This document shows, in pieces, positions 63,735-64,000 of a stretch of DNA of 64,000 nt; the first letter of the stretch is position 1; each line of letters begins with the position of its first letter. This DNA comes from Rhododendron vialii (lineage: Eukaryota > Streptophyta > Magnoliopsida > Ericales > Ericaceae): NCBI RefSeq assembly GCF_030253575.1, contig NC_080567.1, positions 33,757,501-33,821,500 of the forward strand, given 5' to 3'. A program made the position numbers and the translations under genes. Under the pieces are notes generated by a model. The model was not told where the DNA came from. It saw only the letters and a program-made list of their open reading frames with translations, and searched no databases.

Positions 63735-64000
63735 ACATTCAGTAAATCACATAGCACCACCACAGATATGGGGAGAAAACAATTAAAACATCAGGAGAAA
63801 AACTCAATCAATAATCCCTCAATCCCCACCACACCAAGTTTTAGAACTATACCCGAAAACAAAGCAGAGGATCAGTCAAAAGTCAGAGCATGCATGCTAC
63901 AGCTGGAGATAGAAGTGCCACAGACTGAATATCATGAGTATCAATTGTCGTCATTACACCAAACTATAATTCTGTGATTCAAAAACAAACTAGTTTCCCT
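63735..64000 (-). repeat. NLR 3' flank module, partial copy 3, cut by the window edge
   Basis: Matches 36730-37010 (AGCACCACCACA, GGAGAAAACAAT, ACCCGAA.ACAAAGCAGAGGA, CATGCTACAGCTGGAGAT, CTGAATATCATGAGTAT). It continues beyond 64000, where another NLR copy on the minus strand would be expected. Confidence 0.65.

Overview
The window is nuclear DNA of a flowering plant. Genes have many short exons with GT..AG introns, intergenic DNA is AT-rich, and retrotransposons, MITEs and tRNA-derived SINEs are dense. A TIR domain in an NLR gene points to a eudicot; the species is not identifiable by eye.

Layout. (1) 1-7060 is repeats: the end of a decayed Ty3/gypsy element (gag remnant, degenerate pol, polypurine tract, 3' LTR with a 12-copy palindrome array), hAT-like GC-rich repeats and a decayed LINE-type RNase H. 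(2) 7061-11662 is gene-poor, with SINEs and fold-back MITEs, ending in a copia-type solo LTR with a perfect 5-bp target duplication. (3) 11717-14758 (+) encodes an LRR receptor kinase of the RLK7/HAIKU2 type, starting 54 bp after that duplication. (4) 16963-22448 (+) holds two tandem five-exon genes (265 and 260 aa) for divergent PCNA-like sliding-clamp proteins; both have an E2F-type site about 135 bp upstream of the ATG. (5) 25667-30311 (+) is an 11-exon proline iminopeptidase gene with a likely organelle-targeting N-terminus. (6) 31113-35174 (-) is a 10-exon gene for a basic 713-aa protein with a TPX2-like motif, convergent with the peptidase gene. (7) 38893-46265 (-) is an NLR gene whose three in-phase exons encode TIR, then a coiled coil, a CNL-type NB-ARC and LRRs. 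This TIR-CC-NB-LRR order is unusual. An acidic last exon at 37793-37702 may belong to it. (8) 47465-64000 is repeats: a 3-kb LTR-like block, then a segmental duplication whose first copy is split by a non-autonomous Athila-like retrotransposon. That element carries a solo LTR, which carries a CACTA element. The right end holds two partial copies of the NLR gene's 3' flank, suggesting an NLR cluster that continues beyond 64000.

The genes do not form one pathway. They cover surface signalling (LRR-RLK), possible replication/repair (PCNA-like pair), proline peptide turnover, a possible microtubule or cell-cycle protein, and intracellular immunity (NLR). The strongest candidates for something undescribed are the tandem PCNA-like genes and the TIR-CC-NB-LRR fusion. 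All exon boundaries come from reading GT/AG signals and phase by eye, without transcript data.
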